A DNA stretch of 64,000 bases from Vombatus ursinus. Its lineage: Eukaryota > Chordata > Mammalia > Diprotodontia > Vombatidae. Positions 63,950-64,000 of the stretch are shown here, one piece after another. Positions within the stretch are counted from its first letter, which is position 1. Each line of letters starts with the position of its first letter. The stretch spans positions 22,990,785-23,054,784 of the forward strand of contig NW_020954625.1 of assembly GCF_900497805.2 (NCBI RefSeq), given 5' to 3'. The notes beneath the pieces are model-generated. The model saw only the letters and a program-made list of their open reading frames with translations, was not told where the DNA came from and made no database searches. The translations under genes and the position numbers were made by a program.

Positions 63950-64000
63950 ATGGCTCGGAGCCGGAAGCGGCATTACAGGCCACCTAGTTTAACTCTCTCA
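63950..64000 (-). mobile_element. MIR-family SINE, antisense, cut by window end
   Basis: gagccggaagcggcattaca, then ggccacctagtttaactctc. The start of an antisense MIR running out of the window. Confidence 0.65.

Noticed and set aside
1-64000. CRISPR arrays, tRNA or rRNA genes, bacterial operons, riboswitches
   Set aside because: The window is mammalian. tRNA-like text is SINE heads, and tandem arrays are micro- or minisatellites without spacer structure.

Overview
The window is nuclear DNA from a marsupial. The evidence is the interspersed repeats: many copies of a tRNA-derived SINE beginning ggggcagctaggtggcaca, some with an RTE/BovB-like tail; a marsupial-type L1 3' end; many MIR (CORE-SINE) and L2 fossils; CR1/L3 fragments; and one BovB/RTE 3' end. 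Platypus Mon1 SINEs and eutherian Alu, B1 and L1PA-type elements are absent. I cannot tell the species.

Layout. From 1 to about 50.9 kb, and again from 52.2 to 64 kb, the window is intronic or intergenic DNA packed with old repeats. L2 copies occur in both orientations. The longest runs from 53.28 to 55.62 kb and carries two later insertions. L1 pieces lie at 0.35, 10.4, 15.4, 16.4, 23.9 and 58.2 kb. A 153-bp hAT-type foldback element with a perfect 8-bp target duplication lies at 13.04 kb. Several SINEs have intact target duplications, for example at 4.9, 13.4 and 35.1 kb. Large simple or satellite arrays are a CTA/CTG higher-order array (5.6-6.05 kb, with an assembly gap), a GT array (7.3 kb), GA-rich tracts (10.25 kb) and a 600-bp G-rich minisatellite (39.5-40.1 kb).

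The only convincing host-gene signal is a CpG island at about 51.05-52.1 kb. Inside it, on the minus strand, is a probable first exon: an ATG at 51300 reading ATGGCAGCAG directly followed by a GT splice donor. If real, the gene runs leftward, and most or all of 1-51 kb would be its first intron or beyond. No further coding exon could be recognised, so I do not name the gene. A 17-bp minisatellite broken by an assembly gap lies just upstream of this exon.

Nearly all long open frames in the window are repeat-derived or come from purine/pyrimidine-skewed arrays and are not genes. Repeat-poor stretches (about 8.9-9.6, 20.4-21.6, 24.5-26.1, 29.3-30.5, 34.2-34.9, 47.8-48.4, 59.4-60.1 and 60.7-61.2 kb) are the places to look for conserved regulatory elements. 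Also worth a second look are an inverted L2 pair arranged like the L2-derived microRNA precursors (26.13-26.35 kb), an 11-bp perfect inverted repeat at 29.6 kb, and a coding-like sequence fused to the L1 at 58.8 kb.
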